From assembly GCA_037013495.1 (NCBI GenBank), contig CM072812.1, positions 40,173,001 through 40,237,000 of the forward strand: a stretch of DNA of 64,000 nucleotides. The letters are read 5' to 3'. The DNA is from Hippophae tibetana (lineage: Eukaryota; Streptophyta; Magnoliopsida; Rosales; Elaeagnaceae). Within the stretch, counting starts at the first letter, position 1; each line of letters opens with the position of its first letter. A program made the position numbers and the translations under genes. The notes beneath the pieces were generated by a model. It made no database searches. It saw nothing but the letters and a program-made list of their open reading frames with translations, and was not told the origin of the DNA. Shown here piece by piece: positions 56,872 to 64,000 of this stretch.

Positions 56872-58642
56872 TAACAATCGTTAATTGGAAGACGTTAACT
56901 AAAAAGTTGTATAACAAAATAAAAGAAATCTAGGATTGCATTTTTTCACCAAATTAATCCACTCGAGTCATATTATTTTCTCTTGATTTATATTTTTATA
57001 GTACATTTAATTTGTCAACCGAAAACTTCTAATTTTATCCATACATCTCTTCAGAGCTCTGTATAGACACACCTCGCTAAATTAATTCACTATATTCCTA
57101 TGAGAATTAAATTCAACAAGATTTATTACGTTCTAAGTTCTCAAATGGCCACACATACAATTAGGGTATATTCCTATCCTTCATATATACATTTTATTCT
57201 ATCCATGAGAAATATACACAAAAATTCCTCTTCCAAGTTTATTTAAGTGCCACAGATCATTTGATAAATCCTCGAATAATTAAAAGCATTAAGCACAAAT
57301 AGAATAAACAAATCAAACGTCTTATAAATCTTTCAAAAATAATTAAACTCAAGATTTATAAATTTAGATAAAACGTAACCCTAGAAAATTAAATTACTTC
57401 ATAAATTAAAATTATAACAGTTAAAGAATATTAGATTAAGAACAGAAGAAAATTAAAACATCTCGGCTCGTAAATATTTGGAACACGCAGAACACAATAG
57501 AAGCCAAAAATGGCTTCTGCGTGTTCCACAATCCAGCCCCAAACGAACCAAAAATTCCCAAACTAAAAAAACTTTCATTTTTTTAGCAATAAATTCCCTA
57601 TTTATAGCAAAAAAATACATCTAAAAAATACATTTTTACTTTAATTATGCAGACACGTGTATGGGAAATGGGATATCGAAATTATTATTTAAACATACGC
57701 GTGAGAGACATAAAAATAGAGGGCGTCGTTTCTGATTTTTTTTTAATTCAATCTACGTGCCACGTGTCAGCGTATGATTCGCTGCAAGGAATAGTAGGAC
57801 ACATGGCAGCATATCATTGATTACCAAGAACGGGCGCACGCGGAATTGTCGCACGGGATAAGCAGCACAAGAAATGTGAGGGACAGCTGCTAGGATGCGT
57901 GCATGATTATGCACTTTTGCGTTCACCGAAACGTGCCACGTGTCAGCACATGATTGGTTGCGAGGAATGGTGGGACACGTGGAAAACTCTAAATGGTTGG
58001 AGGAAGAAATTACATGTGGTTGCGCCACACGTGATCAACGCCCGTGACACATGGGTCCTACCCTACAGGCCGGCCTGCATGGTAGGTGGGCCTCACTGAG
58101 CGCGCTGAGCCGCGTGAATCCTGAATACCCACGTTCACTCTCTTTTGTCGCGTTTGCAATCCACACGCTCATCGTATCCATTTATTTGTTGATCCAACGG
58201 TTGATGTCACACGTAAATGATGGTGCGTGTGGCCTCATTTTCCTACGCAGAATATAAATTTATTTAATTGCATTTTAGCCCTCCAATTTAATTCCAATTA
58301 ACTTTTAAACTTTTTTTTAATTGCAATTATGCTCTTTTCTAATTTAAATTAACTTTTCAACTTCTGTTAATTACAATTAATCCCGATTTTAATTCAAATT
58401 ATATTTTTAGACTATTATAAATTGCAATTAAGAACTCTTTTATTTTAAATTATATTTTTAGACATAAATTTGCAATTAAGTACCTTTTCGATTCAAATTA
58501 CCTAATTTTCTTAAAAATATATTCCTTAACACATAAACAGTAAATATTAATTTATTCAACTAAAATTAACTAAATATGTCAAGAACATAGCAATTATAAT
58601 TAATAAAATAGATGAAAATAACTATATAAAATACAGTTATCA
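56872..58642 (-). mobile_element. LTR2 copy 3: solo LTR with its U5 end deleted
   Basis: From AAAATAAAAGAAATCTAGGATTGC (56914-56937) to AAATACAGTTATCA (58642) it is collinear with copies 1 and 2. About 200 bases of the end nearest 56872 (TGTTG...GAGATTTGTTACT) are missing or scrambled, and with them the left target duplication. Minus-strand TATA GCTATAAATAGG (57608-57597). CACGTG boxes at 57761, 57938, 57976 and 58028. The minus 91-residue and plus 66- and 68-residue frames at 57753-58257 cover the repeated U3 and are not genes. Confidence 0.9.
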
Positions 58643-59148
58643 AAAGGCTTCGCTCAGAAAGAAGGTATTGATTTCAATGAAATATTTTCCCCGATAGTTT
58701 GACTTATAACATTCAGAATAGTCCTGGCTATGTGTGCTACGTTTGACTTACATCTGGAGAAATTGGATGTAAAAACTGCATTTCTTCATGGAGAACTTGA
58801 AGAAGAAATCTATATGCTCCAACCAGAAGATTTTGTTGAAACAAGAAAGGAGAACTTGGTTTGCAGGTTGAAGAAATCTCTATACGGTCTCAAACAGGCG
58901 CCGAGGTGTTGGTACAAGAGATTTGATTCCTTCATTATTAGCCTTGGATACAATAGACTCAGTTCAGACCATTGTACGTACTTCAAAAGGTTTGATGGAG
59001 ATAATAATTTTATTATCTTATTGTTGTATGTGGATGACATGTTGGTAGCAAGCCTCAACAGAGATCAAATCCAAGAATTGAACGCACAGTTGGCTAATGA
59101 ATTTGATATGAAGGACTTAGGACCAGTAAACATGATTCTAAGGATGTA
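58643..59148 (+). pseudogene. Copia reverse transcriptase
   Basis: KGFAQKEGIDFNEIFSPIV (58645-58700), then LEKLDVKTAFLHGELEEEIY (58752-58812; first catalytic Asp), CRLKKSLYGLKQAPRCWYKR (58862-58922) and LLYVDDMLVA (59021-59050; Asp pair codons 59033-59038) form a nearly complete RT. The piece 58730-59149 is open over 139 codons. MKDLGPVNMILRM ends with a TAG instead of GMQI.RDR. Confidence 0.95.
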
Positions 59149-59456
59149 GATTCACCGAGACAGAAATAACATGAAGATTTGGCTTTCTTAGAAGAACTAT
59201 TTCAATAAGATCTTGTGACGCTTCAGCATGCAAGATAGTAAGCCAATTTTTACCCCAATTCCTATTAATTTCAAGTTATCCTCAAGTATGTATCCTAGCA
59301 ATGAAGTAGAAATGAGAGAGATGTATCGAGTATCATATGCATCAACAGTGGGAAGTTTAATGTTTGCCATGATATGTACAAGACCAGACATTGCACAAGC
59401 AGTGGGAGTAGTTAGTCGGTTTATGGAAAATCCTGGAAGAGAGCATTAGAATACTA
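59149..59456 (+). pseudogene. Copia RT connection region
   Basis: RDRNNMKIWLS.KNYFNKIL (59158-59215), MQDSKPIFTPIPINFKLSSS (from 59228) and YRVSYASTVGSLMFAMICTR, PDIAQAVGVVSRFMENPGRE (59323-59446) match the Tnt1-type segment between RT and RNase H. Stops at about 59147, 59190 and 59450. Confidence 0.93.
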
Positions 59457-59992
59457 TGAAGAGGGTTTTGAGATACATCAGAGGAACCTCAAATGCTGCA
59501 TTATGTTACAGAGGATCAGATTTTATTGTCAGAGGCTATATTGATTCAGATTTTGTAGGGGATCTCAATAAAAGCAAGTCTACTACAGGTTATGTGTTTA
59601 CACTTATAAAAGGAGATGTAAGTTAGGTATCTAAACTACAATCAGTTGTAGCTCTGTCTACAACGGAAGCAGAATACATGTCAGCTACACAAGCTTGCAA
59701 GGAAGCAGTCTAGATACAGAGGTTATTGGAAGAGCTCAGGTACAAGCAGGAGAAGATTGTTCTGTTTTGTGATAGTCATAGTGCTTTGCACATTGTAAGG
59801 AATCCAGCTTTTCATTCACGGACAAAGCACATAAGGGTTCAGTATCACTTTGTTCGAGAAGTAGTGAAAGAAGGTAGTGTGGATATGCAAAAGATTCACA
59901 CCGACGAGAACCTAATAGATGTTATGACCAAGCCAATTAACACTGACAAGTTTAAATGGTGTAGATCCTCATATGGTCTAGCGGAAACATAA
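59457..59992 (+). pseudogene. Copia RNase H and polyprotein C-terminus
   Basis: MKRVLRYIRGTSNAALCYRG (59455) and GYIDSDFVGDLNKSKSTTGY (59535-59590) give the first RNase H Asp (YIDSD). LQSVVALSTTEAEYMSATQA (59640) has the Glu, and VLFCDSHSALHIVRNPAFHS (59758) the next Asp. HTDENLIDVMTKPINTDKFK (59900) closes the polyprotein at 59992. The 59726-59992 stretch is open. Two internal TAG codons, both from TGG (near 59624 and 59713), disable it. Confidence 0.95.
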
Positions 59993-60046
59993 GCAAGCAT
60001 GGATTTGGTAAGTTAGGAAGGATGGAAGGATTACTTAAGTGACTTT

Positions 60047-60059
60047 AAGTGGGAGAATG
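60047..60059 (+). promoter_or_regulatory. Copia polypurine tract
   Basis: AAGTGGGAGAATG directly precedes the TGATAATTG that opens the 3' LTR. The same motif is standard in Tnt1-type elements. Confidence 0.85.
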
Positions 60060-60169
60060 TGATAATTGATGGCCTTGTTTAGTGATAAAGCCACTTACTT
60101 GGTTTAATGTTATATTTTGCTAATGGATGAAGTAGGAAACATGGAAGACATTTAATTAAGGATGCTATT

Positions 60170-60285
60170 GGAGCACTAATTTCTTGTGCATTCTATGTGG
60201 AGCACTAATTTCTTGTGCATTCAATGTGGAACACTAATTTCTTGTGCATTCAATATGGAGCACTAATTTCTTGTCCATTCAAAGT
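60170..60285 (+). repeat. 29-bp tandem repeat, four copies, in copia U3
   Basis: GGAGCACTAATTTCTTGTGC repeats with starts at 60170, 60199, 60228 and 60257; each unit ends ATTC.A.GT. Repeats at this place upstream of the TATA box in Tnt1-type elements are known to act as enhancers; here that role is inference. Confidence 0.95.
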
Positions 60286-60335
60286 GGAGATGAACATGGA
60301 GTCTTTGCTACCATAAGTTATTCAAGGATGTTGCC

Positions 60336-60343
60336 TATAAATA
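60336..60343 (+). promoter_or_regulatory. TATA box of the copia LTR
   Basis: TATAAATA, 51 bases after the 29-bp repeats, in the normal U3/R position. Confidence 0.75.
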
Positions 60344-60727
60344 GTTTGTTTCATTTGTGAAAAATATAAGAGCAAATGAATTAGAGAGCATCCATAAGAA
60401 AGATAGTAAAAGTCTTTGTGAGAGTTATCTTGTGAGTTACTACTTAGAAAGGAAAATTTGTTCCTTCTTTGCGAGTAATATTTTCCCAATTTTATGAGAG
60501 AGTTATTTTTCCTATTAAAATAGAGATTAGAATTGTTATCTCATTGTAATTAGAGAGAAGGTAGTGTAATCCCAATTTTACAATAGTGAAATCCTCCTAC
60601 ACTTGTCCGTGGTTTTTTACCCCAATTTGTTCGAGGATTTTTTCACGTAAAATATTTGTGTCCATTTTATTTTCATTATTCTCAATTTAACTTTAGTTAT
60701 GTGTTAGCTTCGACCTGGTAATTTTTC

Positions 60728-60997
60728 CTAATAGAAAGAGTTTTCTCTGTCTCTTCTATATTTGTCTCTGTATAGAGACCTATCTGAAGCCCTAATATGT
60801 GTTTCGTTCCATGTCATTTTCCTTTCTTCCTTTCTAAGTTCTCTGAATTTAATTACCTTTGAAGTTGATGTTGGAATGGCCAAAACTTTGGCTCTATTAT
60901 CAAAATATATTGATTCAATGACGTTGGCTAGGGTTTCTGGAACAATATTAATTTGCTCCCAACATAGTTCTATTAGGCCAAAAGATTCCCCATGCAA
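60728..60997 (-). other. Unassigned 89-codon open frame
   Basis: Minus-strand frame beginning MHGESFGLIELCWEQINIVP and rich in charged residues (KFRELRKEERKMTW). Composition is less AT-rich than its surroundings and more protein-like than the usual chance frames, but I do not recognise a family. A plus-strand frame (60762-61064) overlaps it. It directly abuts the copia 3' LTR, so it could be the interrupted target sequence, such as a gene fragment. Confidence 0.25.
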
Positions 60998-61064
60998 TCA
61001 ATCAAGGTGGAAATATGAAATTTATTTTATGGATTTGAACGTAGAAAAAAAGCTTTGTTATTAA

Positions 61065-62469
61065 GAATTGAGCTTATCATCATAAAATTTAATGGGAAAT
61101 GGAGGTTTCTTATTCTATAAGGTAATATAAATATAGTAAAGGTAAATTTAAAATATGGATTTTTAATTTAAGTAGGGTTCCATTTCTAAATAAAAATAGT
61201 GTAAATTGGTCATTTCAACCCATTATCCATCGAAGTTTAGTAAACATTTTTTTAATAATGAGTGAGCTATTTCAACCCAGATAATTTACAAAAAATATTT
61301 ATCATCTTAGTAAACAATTTCCAATTACTAAGATATGTTGTTGATATTTAATGTATGTAGTTACATATGTTTATAATAACTAGTTATAAAGATACCTATA
61401 ACTAGTAGGTTGTTAGAACTAGTGGTGAACTAGCACCAATGAGATTTCAACTCTTTGAATATATAGTTTGTACTATCTATTCATTGAATACTAAGTGTGT
61501 TGTACTCGTGTTTATATGTTGGTTTTTCATGCACATAATATTGTGTTTATTTTATTTTATTTAGTGTTCTTTCATCATCTATGTAAGGTTGGTTACGGTG
61601 GATCAGTAAAGCACACACGCATATAGTTAGAAACTCTTTGTATGTGAGTATGTTTACATATACCACGGGGTTAGTTTTTGCAATGTGCATTCTAGATGGA
61701 GTATTGGTTTTCAGCCAGTGTGTATACGAGCGAGTCGACATTATCATTCGTGTTTTTATTTCGTTTCGAGTGCAGGTATTTATGAAATTTACTCATCATT
61801 TTTGGAAACAAAAAAAATATCTTTTTTGCACCTCACCACCAAGCTTGCCACCATCCTCATCCCCACCTTGGGCAAGGTGATTGGAAAGATGGCTATTGAG
61901 GTGGCCCGTCTGAGGTTATATAAATACTTTCCATTTCTTTCTTATCTGTTATTCATAAAATGTAACGGAGCTCTATTAAATTGATATCTCGTTTTTTATC
62001 ACAAATACCTTGAGTGTTGTTTGGTATTAGTGATTTGTGATTGTGTGAGAAAAATCGTGCTTTTGAGTGGTGAGTACTCGAGATGGTGTTTGTGAGGGGA
62101 TTTTATATGTAAGTAATGTGTTGGCTGATAGTTGCCCTCGTGGAACTTTTCCTTATGTGAGAACAATTCTTTAAGATTGGGTTGAACTAAGTTGTATAAG
62201 TTCTCATATCTCTTGGCTATATACAATAAGAGATGACTATGGAGTATTCATGTTCAATGGTGGTTTTGTTGGTAGTCCATATTACACCACGTTGGGTGGT
62301 GCTCGCTTTGAAGATAAGCCTAGTTTGTGTATTGAACCAATCCATTATAGAGGTAACATAGGTAGTTAAGGCAAGTGTCCTAATTAATAGAGGTATTTGT
62401 ATTTATACTTTTCTATCAAGTTGCATCTGTTTATTCTATTTAGTGGATTATTTGTTGTCAAGTGATTAC
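61065..62469. other. Unassigned region with LTR-like words
   Basis: 61340-61510 (TAACTAGTTATAAAGATACC, GTTGTTAGAACTAGTGG, TTTGTACTATCTATTCATTG) looks like part of a copia LTR. 61850-61930 has a less AT-rich stretch (CTTGGGCAAGGTGATTGG, GAGGTGGCCCGTC) with no recognised protein. It ends with ATTAC (62465-62469), a candidate target duplication of LTR1 copy 3. Confidence 0.35.
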
Positions 62470-64000
62470 TGAGGAGCAGAACCAGCATCGCTGATCCTGC
62501 CAATACTTTGGTTTTATATTTATAAAACTCTCGCAAGTACACAAATCATTTCATAGAAAATGATAAGTATACTCCCAAGGTCGATCTAAGGAAGGAATAT
62601 ATGTGGTTTTTAATTTATTATTCAAACTTTTAAAAACGAAATTAAATCCTAAACATCATGTCATGATATTTTGGGATTTTGTGTTTTTAATCTAATAACA
62701 TAAAAATAAACATAGATACAGATTCAAAAAACATAGATACAGATTCAATAAACACTTATTTAAATTTTATCTTTTATAATAGTGGAGTATTTATGGATAT
62801 AATAACTAAGTTAATTATGTTTGCTCATATTATTTAGGTTATTAAAGATATAAATTGATATTTATGGATTCTCTCTTTTTTATAAGAATATCACCTTTGG
62901 TGGGGTTAGATATGTTTTGTTAACTAAACAAATCAATTAACACCTATGTGTGGAGTTGATAACTAATTTGGTTAATTAAATTAATTCCTTTTTCTAAGAG
63001 ATTAAAAATGAATCATTTAAATGTCACCTTTGGTGAGGTTAGACAGTTTAAACTTTATTCAAGGTGTTTAAATTAAACCTAAGAATTTAATTATCCGAGT
63101 ATTAACTTTCAAGTTTTAAAACTACTATTGAAAACATGTTGTCAATACATTTTCAAATAATAATTCTTATAAAAACTTTTGAAATAGAGCTTCACTCTAA
63201 CTACCGGGCGATTGTACCAACAAATAAAATAGCACTACTCTAAATCAAACCGGATAACTAAACCTTAAAATCTAATTTTTAGATTTAAGTTTTTAATGAA
63301 AAATAATATATTTCTCTCTAACATTCTTAATATAAAATCTTGAATAAAAACAAAATCAATTCATTTTAGAGATTTTTACCTATTTAATATTTCGCAAGCA
63401 TAACAACGTATTATTATATCATGTTTACAAACAGCCATCAAAGTTAAATTTAATCACAGATAAATGAAATATAACATGTAAGAATAAAGCATAAAAAATA
63501 ACTGTAAAGAAAATAAAATCCTTACAATACTTTGTTGCTATTCCCGTTGCTGAAAAACCTCCAAACGGAATTTGCACTCCCATTTATTGAATCGAAAAGC
63601 AAATAAATTACAAAAACATAACTAGTTTTTCTCAAAAAGAGAAGAACTCTAAAACTAAGAAATGAGAGAAAGAAAGAGAAGAGAAGATGTGTTTAGTTAT
63701 GAAGGGAATGAGGGTATTTATAGGTGAGGATGTGAAGAAAAAATGGAGAAAACATGGAGTAGTGAATGATGACGTCATACTGATGACATCATACTAGTGT
63801 GGGCGCGACAACGTGCACAGATGGGAAGCGACACACACATATGGGGCGCAGGTGGGTGAAGGCACGTGTAGATGGGGTGCAGGTGGGTGCAGGCGCACAC
63901 AAATGGGAGCAGGCTGGGTGCAGGTGTGCGCAGATGGGAGTAGGCTGGGCGTAGGCACACGCGGGACTGGGGGCAGGCACACATGGAATGGGCGTGCTAC
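62470..64000 (-). mobile_element. LTR1 copy 3, cut by the window end
   Basis: Begins TGAGGAGCAGAACCAGCATC (a worn TGATGAG) and follows copies 1 and 2: CTCCCAAGGTCGATCTAAGG, ACCTTTGGTGGGGTTAGA, CTACCGGGCGATTGTACC (63201). The minus-strand TATA (CACCTATAAATACCC) is near 63724. The U3 beginning near 63770 is GC-rich and holds a 31-bp minisatellite. The far end and right target duplication are outside the window, so solo or full-length status is unknown. Confidence 0.9.
63854..63978. repeat. 31-bp minisatellite in the LTR1 U3
   Basis: Units starting GGGTGAAGGC (63854), GGGTGCAGGC (63885), GGGTGCAGGT (63916) and GGGCGTAGGC (63947) have the form GGG.G.AGGC.C.C.....TGGG.GCAGG. Since 31 is not a multiple of 3, the complement is open in all three frames, which explains three overlapping Cys/Pro/His-rich frames at 63775-63984. 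Confidence 0.9.

Larger units (their letters stand above)
52222..60733 (+). mobile_element. Tnt1/Tork-like Ty1/copia element with two LTR2 insertions
   Basis: 5' LTR remnant, primer site, gag, protease, integrase, RT, RNase H, polypurine tract and 3' LTR occur in copia order. LTR2 copy 2 separates primer site from gag, and LTR2 copy 3 interrupts RT. The C-terminal protein (ATQACKEAV.IQRLLEEL, FHSRTKHIRVQYHFVREVV) is strikingly close to the Tnt1 type. Stops are present but fewer than in the other elements, so this copy is relatively young. Confidence 0.93.
60060..60733 (+). repeat. 3' LTR of the copia element, 674 bp
   Basis: TGATAATTGATGG opens it; the end TTTTTCCTAATA corresponds to TTTTTCCTAACA in the 5' remnant, so the terminal CA has become TA. 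It has four 29-bp repeats in U3 (60170-60285), TATA at 60336-60343 and a leader with GAGAGTTATCTTGTGAG. With the 5' LTR mostly gone, age cannot be measured by LTR divergence, except over 77 bases. Confidence 0.93.

Noticed and set aside
61638-61984. Overlapping plus-strand open frames as a host gene
   Set aside because: Frames overlap in two phases, contain no recognisable motif, and the surrounding sequence has LTR-like words; evidence is too weak to call a gene.
63775-63984. Three Cys/Pro-rich proteins in three frames, resembling defensin-like or extensin-like peptides
   Set aside because: Caused by a 31-bp tandem repeat in LTR1 U3; no signal peptide pattern, introns or conservation seen.

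Overview
This is nuclear DNA of a flowering plant. It is very AT-rich by eye (not counted), has no intact host gene, and is almost entirely transposable elements (TEs) inserted into one another. The families are plant ones: Ty1/copia of the Tnt1/Tork type, Ty3/gypsy including an Athila/Ogre-like element with a tRNA-Asp-type primer site, an L1-type LINE, CACTA (En/Spm) DNA transposons with TNP2 transposase and a Ulp1-like protease, and a hAT-type MITE. I cannot name the species. No tRNA, rRNA or CRISPR was seen, and every protein-like stretch carries stops or frameshifts.

Layout. 1-2.7 kb: a decayed copia 3' half with its 3' LTR. 3.6-16.6 kb: an Athila-like element with LTRs at about 3590-4797 and 15252-16617, a partial gag and no pol, split by CACTA-A (5635-13198, minus strand, target duplication ATC). 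16.6-19.4 kb: a LINE 3' end, split by an old solo-LTR-like repeat. 19600-34478: CACTA-B (plus strand). Its transposase gene is cut by a solo LTR of family LTR2 (23691-27593, duplication TAAAT) and by a solo LTR of family LTR1 (27758-29608). The LTR2 copy itself contains another LTR1 (23731-25655, duplication CATAC). 34.5-39.5 kb: three degraded relatives of LTR1 in a row, then copia-LTR-like debris. 40150-47933: a gypsy element with both LTRs, interrupted by LTR1 (41498-43338, duplication TAGGT) and a hAT MITE (45158-45705). 47.9-51.4 kb: AT-rich debris. 51419-52221: CACTA-C, an internally deleted relative of CACTA-A, fused to the last bases of a copia 5' LTR. 52222-60733: the Tnt1-like copia element, split by two LTR2 copies. 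60.7-62.5 kb: unassigned. 62470 to the end: a further LTR1 with a 31-bp minisatellite.

The insertions can be ordered from the nesting. Athila-like, LINE, copia, gypsy and CACTA-B are the hosts. LTR2 came later and LTR1 later still, at least at 23.7 kb. LTR1 and LTR2 occur only as single LTRs; four of the five checkable copies have matching or nearly matching 5-bp target duplications, which indicates removal of internal regions by LTR-LTR recombination. The nearest thing to a distinctive system is the CACTA family (A, B, C): TNP2 transposase, a Transposase_24-like second protein and a C-terminal Ulp1-type cysteine protease whose reading was lost in two different ways in A and B.
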